Below, one piece after another: positions 1 through 4,606 of a stretch of DNA of 5,094 nt (positions are counted from its first letter, which is position 1; each line of letters starts with the position of its first letter). The stretch comes from DATJWY01 sp035500775 (GTDB taxonomy: Bacteria > Pseudomonadota > Alphaproteobacteria > Acetobacterales > Acetobacteraceae), in NCBI GenBank assembly GCA_035500775.1, contig DATJWY010000301.1:1-5094 (forward strand), in the 5' to 3' direction. The translations under genes were made by a program, and so were the position numbers. The notes below the pieces were generated by a model. The model searched no databases. It was not told where the DNA came from and saw nothing but the letters and a program-made list of their open reading frames with translations.

Positions 1-900
1 CGCGGCCATGCCCTGTGGCATTACGAGGTGCGGCACCTCTCCCTGCGCGAGGGCAAGGCGGGGCCGCATGCAAGCCGGGTGGAGCGGCTGACCGCCGTGG
101 CCCGTCCCGTCCACGTGCAGCGGGTCGCCGGCGATCATTACCGGTTCGGCGAGCCGGAGACGCTGGTTCTCGCGACGATGGACGTGGTGCTGATGCGCCA
201 GGACCCGCCCTTCGACATGGCCTACATCACCGCGACGCATCTGCTGGAGCACATCCACCCGCGCACGCTGGTGGTGAATGATCCGAAATCGGTGCGGGAC
301 GCGCCGGAGAAGCTGCTGGTCACGCATTTCCCGGAGTTGATGCCGCCGACGCTGATCTCCTGGGATGTGGAGGCGATCCGCGCCTTCCGGCGGGAACATC
401 GGGACATCGTGGTCAAGCCGCTCTTCGGCAATGGCGGCGCCGGCGTGTTCCGCATCCGCCCGGATGACGAAAATCTCGGCGCGCTGCTGGAGATGCATTT
501 CGCCCGCTCGCGCGAGCCGCTGATGATCCAGCGTTACGAGCCGGCGGTGCGGCAGGGCGACAAGCGCATCATCCTGATCGACGGCGAGCCGGCCGGCGCC
601 ATCAACCGTGTGCCGGCCTCGGGCGAGGCGCGCTCCAACATGCATGTCGGCGGCCGGGCGGAGAAGGCCGTGCTGACCGAGCGCGACCGCGAGATCTGCC
701 GGCGCATCGGGTCCTTCCTGCGGCAGCAGGGGCTCATCTTCGTCGGCATCGACGTGATCGGCGACTGGCTGACCGAGATCAACGTCACCTCGCCGACCGG
801 GCTGCAGGAGATCGGCCGTTTCGACGGCGTCTGCCTGGAGGCGGGGATCTGGGACCGGATCGAGGCGCGGCTGGCCGAGGCACGACAGGCGGCGGGGTAG
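1..900 (+). CDS. gshB: Glutathione synthetase, 5'-truncated by window edge
   Basis: Cytoplasmic ATP-grasp ligase that joins gamma-glutamylcysteine and glycine to make glutathione. The reading frame is open from base 1 and ends at TAG, giving 299 visible residues. The family is usually about 315-320 residues, so roughly 15-20 N-terminal residues lie outside the window. An in-frame GTG at 28 is internal: the residues before it (RGHALWHYE) are typical family sequence. Visible landmarks, numbered from base 1, are RQDPPFDMAYITATHLLE (66-83), the VVKP strand with its ATP-binding lysine (137-140), the glycine-rich FGNGGAGV loop (142-149), SNMHVGGRAE (212-221) and the metal/ATP-binding INVTSPTG segment (260-267). 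These run in the usual order with no frameshift. The gene faces the lipoprotein gene convergently and shows no functional link to the polyamine genes downstream. Identification is very secure. Confidence 0.97.
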   Translation, partial: RGHALWHYEVRHLSLREGKAGPHASRVERLTAVARPVHVQRVAGDHYRFGEPETLVLATMDVVLMRQDPPFDMAYITATHLLEHIHPRTLVVNDPKSVRDAPEKLLVTHFPELMPPTLISWDVEAIRAFRREHRDIVVKPLFGNGGAGVFRIRPDDENLGALLEMHFARSREPLMIQRYEPAVRQGDKRIILIDGEPAGAINRVPASGEARSNMHVGGRAEKAVLTERDREICRRIGSFLRQQGLIFVGIDVIGDWLTEINVTSPTGLQEIGRFDGVCLEAGIWDRIEARLAEARQAAG

Positions 901-962
901 GGCGATAGCGGCGGCCGGGCGGAGAGGCGACGAACCCGATCGGTAACCGAGCCGGAATGGCT

Positions 963-995
963 GGACGGCACGGGGTGAAACGCGCCGTCCCCGTG
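963..995. terminator. Overlapping hairpins between convergent genes
   Basis: GGACGGC (963-969) can pair with GCCGTCC (984-990). Alternatively CACGGGG (969-975) can pair with CCCCGTG (989-995). Both stems are perfect 7-bp pairs and they exclude each other. They sit between the stop codons of gshB (900) and the leftward lipoprotein gene (998), where a bidirectional terminator would be expected. There is no clear T-run on either strand, so an intrinsic terminator is inferred from position and structure only. Confidence 0.4.
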
Positions 996-997
996 GT

Positions 998-1510
998 TTA
1001 CCTGCTGTTGTCCGACATGGTCTCTGCGACGGACGGTGGGGACCGCGGAGGTTCCCGGAAGGCCGAGATGCGGCCACGGACGGCGGAGGCTGACTGCATC
1101 GTCGATTCCGGCTGGCGTATGCAGCCCCGGATCAGCGGTTCGCAGACACCGTCGCTGCCGATCGTCTTGTCGTCGTCGCCGGTGTAGTGCAACTCGGTCA
1201 CCTGGCCGGAAACGATCCGGGCGGTCACGCGGCAATACGTTCCGCTGCCGCCGATGGAGACGCCGCCGAGTGAGAGCGGCAGGGACACGGTGAAGCCTCC
1301 GGTCGCCGCCGGCTTGTAGTCATAGCTGTAGAGCGTCGTGGTGGGGTTCAGCTGCACCACTTTGTCGGGCGGCCCGGCACAGGATTGCAGATCATCCGCC
1401 GAAGCGCCGACCAGGCGGAGTTGCGCCTGGTGCGCGATTTTGGATTCAGTATAGCCGCCACATCCGGCAAGAAGCAGCGGAATGAGAAAGGATGGTGCGA
1501 TGCGGTACAT
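998..1510 (-). CDS. Small predicted lipoprotein, function unknown
   Basis: A 170-residue protein that I do not recognise. It starts MYRIAPSFLIPLLLAGC, a short hydrophobic signal peptide ending in a lipobox (LAGC, Cys17), so it should be lipidated. Residue +2 is Gly, not the Asp inner-membrane retention signal, which favours the outer membrane. The mature part has four more cysteines (44, 93, 123, 130), possibly two disulfides in the periplasm. It also has a Gly/Ser-rich beta-like stretch (71-92) and a CAGPPDKV motif (44-51) loosely reminiscent of small BamE/OmlA-type lipoproteins; that resemblance is only an impression. After about residue 132 the sequence turns into Ser/Pro/Arg-rich tail of low complexity. 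ATG at 1510 was chosen because the signal peptide fits it directly. ATG at 1516 and TTG at 1537 are also in frame, and none has a good Shine-Dalgarno. Confidence 0.72.
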   Translation of the reverse strand: MYRIAPSFLIPLLLAGCGGYTESKIAHQAQLRLVGASADDLQSCAGPPDKVVQLNPTTTLYSYDYKPAATGGFTVSLPLSLGGVSIGGSGTYCRVTARIVSGQVTELHYTGDDDKTIGSDGVCEPLIRGCIRQPESTMQSASAVRGRISAFREPPRSPPSVAETMSDNSR

Positions 1511-1512
1511 TG

Positions 1513-1553
1513 GCATGCATGCAGGTTTAGCATGCAACCATTAGTATGCATAC
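1513..1553. repeat. Two 10-bp palindromes near lipoprotein start
   Basis: GCATGCATGC (1513-1522) and GTATGCATAC (1544-1553) are perfect 10-bp palindromes sharing the core ATGCAT. Their centres are 31 bp apart, about three DNA turns. A GCATGC palindrome (1530-1535) lies midway. The block sits in the 5' region of the leftward lipoprotein gene, in a stretch clearly richer in A/T than its surroundings. It could be an operator for a dimeric repressor, but no regulator is known. Confidence 0.4.
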
Positions 1554-1640
1554 ACGTCATGAAACTCCCGCATTGGGCGACTGAGAGCCTCGCGCCCTCC
1601 GGGGCCGGACGGGCCAGAATGATACCGGCGGCGTTGTTGA

Positions 1641-1736
1641 TTGACCGATCCAGGGAGAGCCCTGGTCTTGCTTAATCGGCCAAGGTTTGCGGCGCCGGGA
1701 GCATGAGCGGCGCTCCTTTGTGCGTCGATCATGCTC
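1641..1736 (+). promoter_or_regulatory. Structured leader upstream of speB
   Basis: The 298-nt gap 1511-1808 holds no convincing gene but has two folding blocks. Block one spans 1641-1683. CCAGGG (1650-1655) pairs with CCCTGG (1660-1665) over an AGAG loop. It sits on CCGAT/ATCGG (1645-1649 with 1675-1679) and, past one mismatch, TTG/CAA. A T-rich stretch, TCTTGCTT, follows the inner stem, so it could act as a weak terminator. Block two has mutually exclusive stems: GGAGC (1698-1702) with GCTCC (1712-1716), or GAGCATGA (1699-1706) with TCATGCTC (1729-1736). Alternative pairing ahead of a biosynthetic gene suggests attenuation or a protein-binding dyad. No convincing -35/-10 pair was found. Confidence 0.35.
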
Positions 1737-1796
1737 TAACGCCGCTTGCTTCTCGCCGGGACGCGCCGCACCCTGTCGCGGCAGCCTCGCTTCCTC

Positions 1797-1800
1797 GGAG
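1797..1800 (+). promoter_or_regulatory. Ribosome binding site of speB
   Basis: GGAG ends 8 nt before the ATG at 1809. It decides that start over the in-frame TTG at 1746, whose extra 21 residues look unlike the family N-terminus. Confidence 0.75.
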
Positions 1801-1808
1801 AATCGCTC

Positions 1809-2696
1809 ATGGCCGCCATCCCGACCTTCGTGACCCCGCATGGTTTTCTCGGTGTCACGCGGCGCGACCCGGGGGCTGCCTTCGTCATTGCCGGCATTCC
1901 GCTCGATATCGGCACCACCAACCGCAGCGGCGCCCGCTTCGGGCCGCAGGCCATTCGCTATGCCAGCCGCATGTTGATGGACGGGGCGCATCCCCGTGCC
2001 TGGATCGATCCCGCGACCCTGTCGCTCGCGGATCTCGGCGATTTCCGCATCGCGCTCGGTGACATCCCCGGGAGCCTCGCCCTGATCGAGGAGCAGGCGG
2101 CGGCACTCCCGCATCTGATCGCAATGGGGGGCGAGCACAGCATCACGCTGCCGCTGCTCCGTGCCCTGGCCAGGCGGCAGGGCGGGCCGGTCGGGCTGGT
2201 CCATTTCGACGCGCACGTGGATACCTGGCCCGATAATTTCGGCCAGCCCTACGCGCATGGATCGGTCTTCTTCCACGCCATCGAGGAGGGGCTCGTCGAT
2301 CCGGCGCGCATGGTGCAGATCGGCATCCGCTCGCCAGTGCAGCGCGAGGTCTGGGACTGGACCGTCGGCCGCGGCGTCACGATCCTGACCGCCGAGGACG
2401 TGCACATGGCGGGAGCGGCGGCGACGGCGGACCGCATCCGCGCGGTGGTGGGCGAGGCGCCGGCCTATCTGAGCTTCGACGTGGACGCCCTTGATCCCGC
2501 CTTCGCCCCGGGCACCGGCACGCCGGAGATCGGCGGCCTGGCCAGTTGGCAGGCGCAGGCGATCCTCCGCCGGCTCGGAGGGCTACCCTTCGTCGGCATG
2601 GACGTGGTGGAGGTCTCGCCGCCTTACGACGTTGCCGAGATCACGGCGCTGGCCGCGGCCACCATCATCTGGGAATACCTGGCGCTGATGGGCTGA
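1809..2696 (+). CDS. speB: Agmatinase-family ureohydrolase
   Basis: A 295-residue enzyme of the arginase/agmatinase (ureohydrolase) family, close to the 306 residues of E. coli SpeB. The expected reaction is agmatine + water to putrescine + urea in the cytoplasm, using two Mn ions. All six metal ligands are visible: His110 in GGEHSIT (108-113), Asp134, His136 and Asp138 in HFDAHVDTW (132-140), and Asp224 and Asp226 in SFDVDALDPAFAPGTGTP (222-239). His150 in AHGSVF and Glu268 in VVEVSPPYD match other active-site positions of the family. The N-terminal RSGARFGPQAIR (39-50) is also typical. Family members also act on guanidinobutyrate, guanidinopropionate or formiminoglutamate, so agmatine is not proven. 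The neighbouring putrescine-producing decarboxylase and homospermidine synthase make agmatinase the best reading. Confidence 0.92.
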   Translation: MAAIPTFVTPHGFLGVTRRDPGAAFVIAGIPLDIGTTNRSGARFGPQAIRYASRMLMDGAHPRAWIDPATLSLADLGDFRIALGDIPGSLALIEEQAAALPHLIAMGGEHSITLPLLRALARRQGGPVGLVHFDAHVDTWPDNFGQPYAHGSVFFHAIEEGLVDPARMVQIGIRSPVQREVWDWTVGRGVTILTAEDVHMAGAAATADRIRAVVGEAPAYLSFDVDALDPAFAPGTGTPEIGGLASWQAQAILRRLGGLPFVGMDVVEVSPPYDVAEITALAAATIIWEYLALMG

Positions 2697-2706
2697 GACG
2701 GCGGCC

Positions 2707-2770
2707 CGTCCCCGGCCGGTATGCGCCTGGTGCGGGGCTGGGGGCGGACTATTGTATTCGGCCGGGGACG
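2707..2770 (+). repeat. 12-bp perfect inverted repeat after speB
   Basis: CGTCCCCGGCCG (2707-2718) and CGGCCGGGGACG (2759-2770) are exact reverse complements separated by 40 nt, beginning 11 nt after the speB stop. In RNA they would close a long stem around a G-rich loop (G-runs near 2734-2745). It may end or protect the speB transcript. It lies upstream of the only A/T-rich -10-like element (TATATT, 2801-2806). There is no T-run after it, so a simple intrinsic terminator is unlikely. Confidence 0.55.
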
Positions 2771-2868
2771 ATTCTGCGTGAATTGTCCGGCGGGACGCTC
2801 TATATTCGCAAGCATTGACGCACCCGCACGTGCCGCGAGCCCGATTCCGGGCACAGCAACGACGTAAC

Positions 2869-2917
2869 GCGTCCTTTTGGGTCGAGCCGGCCAGATGTGG
2901 GCCGGCGTCCTTTAGGG
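2869..2917 (+). repeat. 13-nt direct repeat flanking a hairpin
   Basis: GCGTCCTTTTGGG (2869-2881) recurs as GCGTCCTTTAGGG (2905-2917) with one change. Between them lies the 7-bp stem GCCGGCC/GGCCGGC with loop AGATGTG (2893-2899). The second copy supplies the Shine-Dalgarno AGGGA of the leader reading frame. UCCUU in the first copy (2872-2876) could pair with it, one G-U included, and hide it. Confidence 0.6.
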
Positions 2918-2925
2918 AACCGGAT

Positions 2926-2979
2926 ATGTACGCTGCCCGCCACGTTGCGATGCCCCCGAGACATCGCGCGACCGCCTGA
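2926..2979 (+). CDS. Candidate 17-residue leader peptide
   Basis: ATG at 2926 opens MYAARHVAMPPRHRATA, ending at TGA 2977-2979. AGGGA (2914-2918) lies 7 nt upstream, a better ribosome site than that of the decarboxylase gene itself. The peptide is basic (three Arg, two His) with a Pro-Pro pair at 10-11, a type of motif that slows ribosomes. The stop codon abuts a strong hairpin starting at 2980. In E. coli the unrelated ornithine decarboxylase gene speF is controlled by a leader peptide, SpeFL, also rich in Arg and His, which stalls the ribosome when ornithine is bound. The parallel is in layout only; I see no alignable sequence. A chance ORF of this length is easy to get, so the support comes from the Shine-Dalgarno, the hairpin and the context. 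Confidence 0.45.
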   Translation: MYAARHVAMPPRHRATA

Positions 2980-3018
2980 GACCGCTGCCGGCACGCCCTG
3001 ACGTGTCCGGCTCCGGTC
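2980..3018 (+). promoter_or_regulatory. Strong hairpin after the leader-peptide stop
   Basis: The outer stem GACCG (2980-2984) pairs with CGGTC (3014-3018). After a 2x2 internal loop, GCCGGCACG (2987-2995) pairs with CGTG and CCGGC (3002-3005, 3007-3011), with one bulged T and a CCCTGA loop. That is 14 bp in total. It begins on the base after the TGA, so a ribosome on the last codons would block its folding. The downstream sequence is C-rich without a T-run, fitting Rho-dependent rather than intrinsic termination. Confidence 0.6.
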
Positions 3019-3098
3019 CTTCTCGCCGCGCGCCCTGCCGTCCGTGATCCGGCCGCCAGGGCGCCTGCCTCATCCCGCGTCGCCGCGAGTCTTGCCCG

Positions 3099-4358
3099 AT
3101 GAATCAGTTCCGCACCCGAATTGCCGTTTCGTCCCCCCGGCGCCCGCTGAGCGCCCCAACGCAGCGTCCCGGCGTCGATGCTTTGATCGCCGCCATGCGC
3201 CCGGCCGAGCCGGTGCACTGCCTACGCCCCGCCACCATCGCCGCGACCACGCGCCGCTTTCGCCGCGCCTTCCCGGGCGAGGTGCTGTACGCCGTGAAGT
3301 GCAACCCCGATCCCGCGATGCTGCGCGCTGTCTGGGCCGGTGGGGTGCGTCATTTCGACTGCGCCTCCGCCGTCGAAATCGCCCTGGTGCGCACGATGTT
3401 TCCCGGCGCGGCGATCCACTTCATGCACCCCGTGAAGGCACGGCCGGCGATCCGCGAGGCCTGGCTCCGGCACGGTGTGCGGGACTTCGTCCTCGATACC
3501 GCCGATGAACTTGCGAAGATCCTGGATGAGACCGACGGCGGCGCGTTCGGCGGCGCCAGCGAGCTTGGCCTGTTCGTAAGGCTGGCCCTGCCGAAAGGCG
3601 GCGCGATGTACGATCTCTCCGGCAAATTCGGCGCCCCGCTCGCGGAGGCGGTCGCATTGCTGCGCGCCGCCCGCCCGCATGCGGTGCGGCTGGGCCTGCA
3701 CTTTCATGTCGGCTCGCAATGCCTCGAGCCCGCCTCGTATGCGCGCGCCCTGGCCCTGGCCGGTGAAGCGATCCGTCAGGCGGCCGTGCCGGTGGAGGTG
3801 ATCGATGTCGGTGGGGGCTTCCCGGTGAGCTATCCGGATGTCACGCCGCCGCCGCTCGGCGCCTTCATGAAGGAAATCAAGGCCGGGTTCCATGCCCTGG
3901 GCCTGCCGGAAGGCACGCGGCTCTGGGCCGAGCCGGGCCGTGCGCTGGTCGCGGGCGGCGCGTCGGTGGTGGTGCAGGTGCAGCTTCGCCGTGGCGACAC
4001 GCTGTACGTCAATGACGGTGTTTACGGCAGCCTCTCCGATGCCGGCGCGCCGGGCTTTCGTTTCCCGGTGCGGCTGATCCGCCCCGAGGGCGCCCCGGCA
4101 TCGGCAACGGAGCGTGGCTTCGAGCTGTTCGGGCCGACCTGCGACAGCGCCGACCGCATGCGCGGCCCCTTCCTGCTGCCCGAGGATGTGCGTGAGGGCG
4201 ACTGGATCGAGATTGGCCAGCTCGGCTCCTACGGCACCGCTCTGCGAACCGCGTTCAATGGTTTCGACAGGGCACGGCTGGCCGAGGTCGCGGATCCGCC
4301 GCTGCTCGAAACGCCGGGCTATGCCGCAGAGCCCGCGAAGGGGCGTCGTGCGGCCTAG
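3099..4358 (+). CDS. odc: Ornithine/lysine-type PLP decarboxylase (fold type III)
   Basis: A 419-residue member of the alanine racemase-fold Orn/DAP/Arg decarboxylase group. The likely reaction is ornithine to putrescine + CO2; lysine to cadaverine is possible. Landmarks: the PLP lysine in YAVKCN (Lys67), FDCAS (86-90), HFHVGSQ with the ring-stacking His203, the phosphate-binding GGG loop in DVGGGFP (236-242), EPGR (278-281), NDGVYGS (305-311), the catalytic Cys348-Asp349 in FGPTCDSAD, and GSYGTALRTAFNGF (376-389) with Tyr378. The loop after NDGVYGS, which in eukaryotic enzymes carries the side-chain-binding Asp, looks different here, so specificity is uncertain. The ATG at 3099 lacks a good Shine-Dalgarno. 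The first ~32 residues are a Pro/Arg-rich extension before the domain, so the start could be later (TTG 3183 or ATG 3195). Placement between speB and hss supports a putrescine-supplying role. Confidence 0.9.
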   Translation: MNQFRTRIAVSSPRRPLSAPTQRPGVDALIAAMRPAEPVHCLRPATIAATTRRFRRAFPGEVLYAVKCNPDPAMLRAVWAGGVRHFDCASAVEIALVRTMFPGAAIHFMHPVKARPAIREAWLRHGVRDFVLDTADELAKILDETDGGAFGGASELGLFVRLALPKGGAMYDLSGKFGAPLAEAVALLRAARPHAVRLGLHFHVGSQCLEPASYARALALAGEAIRQAAVPVEVIDVGGGFPVSYPDVTPPPLGAFMKEIKAGFHALGLPEGTRLWAEPGRALVAGGASVVVQVQLRRGDTLYVNDGVYGSLSDAGAPGFRFPVRLIRPEGAPASATERGFELFGPTCDSADRMRGPFLLPEDVREGDWIEIGQLGSYGTALRTAFNGFDRARLAEVADPPLLETPGYAAEPAKGRRAA

Positions 4359-4359
4359 G

Positions 4360-4390
4360 GCCGGACCAGCCGGGCCGGAACCGGTCCGGC
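4360..4390 (+). terminator. GC-rich hairpin just after the decarboxylase gene
   Basis: GCCGGACC (4360-4367) pairs perfectly with GGTCCGGC (4383-4390) over a 15-nt loop, beginning 2 nt after the TAG. It is suited to ending or stabilising the transcript. No T-run follows, so the terminator role is inferred. Confidence 0.45.
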
Positions 4391-4417
4391 TGATCCAATC
4401 GCCCGAAGACCCAGAGC

Positions 4418-4445
4418 GCGGCGGGCCGCTTTTCGGCCCAGCCGC
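4418..4445 (+). terminator. 11-bp hairpin with CTTTT loop
   Basis: GCGGCGGGCCG (4418-4428) pairs with CGGCCC and GCCGC (4434-4439, 4441-4445), leaving one bulged A at 4440 and a CTTTT loop. It is the second of several hairpins in the gap before hss. With only TTG after the stem, it is a poor intrinsic terminator by sequence. Confidence 0.4.
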
Positions 4446-4459
4446 TTGTCGCAACAAAC

Positions 4460-4509
4460 CAGCCCGGGTGTTTTCAGGTCGCCCATGCGGCCTGAAAATG
4501 CCCGGGCTG
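4460..4509 (+). promoter_or_regulatory. Exceptionally long hairpin upstream of hss
   Basis: Bases 4460-4482 pair with 4487-4509 to give a continuous 23-bp stem and a 4-nt loop, CCAT (4483-4486). There are no mismatches or bulges, only three G-U pairs. CAGCCCGGG pairs with CCCGGGCTG at the base, and TTTTCAGG with CCTGAAAA in the middle. It lies about 100 nt before the hss ATG and is not followed by a T-run on either strand. It may be a regulatory element in the hss leader, an RNase III or processing site, or a remnant of an inverted-repeat element. The gap 4359-4606 otherwise shows one more hairpin (CCGGGA/TCCCGG, 4537-4542 with 4549-4554) and no convincing gene. Confidence 0.65.
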
Positions 4510-4592
4510 TCCTCCAGAGAAGCGCCGTTCGACCGGCCGGGACGCGGATCCCGGGGGCAGGGCGGCGTCTTCATCCACCGCCTTCCAGCCCC

Positions 4593-4598
4593 GAGGAG
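4593..4598 (+). promoter_or_regulatory. Ribosome binding site of hss
   Basis: GAGGAG lies 8 nt before the ATG at 4607. It is the strongest Shine-Dalgarno in the window and fixes the hss start. Confidence 0.85.
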
Positions 4599-4606
4599 TT
4601 CCTCCC

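Larger units (their letters stand above)
2807..3098 (+). promoter_or_regulatory. Structured leader of the decarboxylase gene (possible speF-type RNA)
   Basis: About 290 nt of likely untranslated leader. It probably begins near 2813 if TATATT (2801-2806) is the -10; no good -35 lies at 16-18 bp, so this promoter is weak. Stems seen, in order: GCCCG/CGGGC (2839-2843 with 2848-2852); GCCGGCC/GGCCGGC (2886-2892 with 2900-2906); GCGATG/CATCGC (2947-2952 with 2962-2967); and the large hairpin 2980-3018. A small reading frame lies at 2926-2979. Downstream, 3011-3098 has 42 C against 26 G, a composition suited to Rho loading. Rfam contains an alphaproteobacterial leader family named speF upstream of ornithine decarboxylase genes. 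Position and gene fit, but membership is inferred, not tested. Confidence 0.55.

Noticed and set aside
940..950. TCGGTAACCGA palindrome after gshB
   Set aside because: It has a one-base centre so cannot form an RNA hairpin, and it is short enough to be chance in this composition.
534..1235. 233-residue minus-strand frame spanning the end of gshB and the lipoprotein gene
   Set aside because: It overlaps two better-supported genes in another frame and shows no family features.
1641..1676. TTGACC (1641-1646) as a -35 box for speB
   Set aside because: No acceptable -10 lies 16-18 bp downstream, and the bases take part in a hairpin.
1703..1739. ATG at 1703 as the start of a leader frame before speB
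   Set aside because: The only purine-rich stretch is about 1 nt away, too close to act as a Shine-Dalgarno, and the frame runs into speB out of phase without family features.
1557..2405. 282-residue minus-strand frame opposite speB
   Set aside because: The speB strand carries all metal-binding motifs of its family; this frame has biased composition and no motif.
2783..2806. TTGTCC (2783-2788) and TATATT (2801-2806) as a standard promoter
   Set aside because: The spacer is only 12 bp, well short of the usual 16-18. TATATT is kept only as a possible -10 in the leader entry.
3222..4574. 450-residue open frame on the minus strand opposite the decarboxylase gene
   Set aside because: It is antisense to a gene with intact catalytic motifs. 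Its product is Arg/Gly/His-rich with no recognisable family, as expected of a GC-rich shadow frame.
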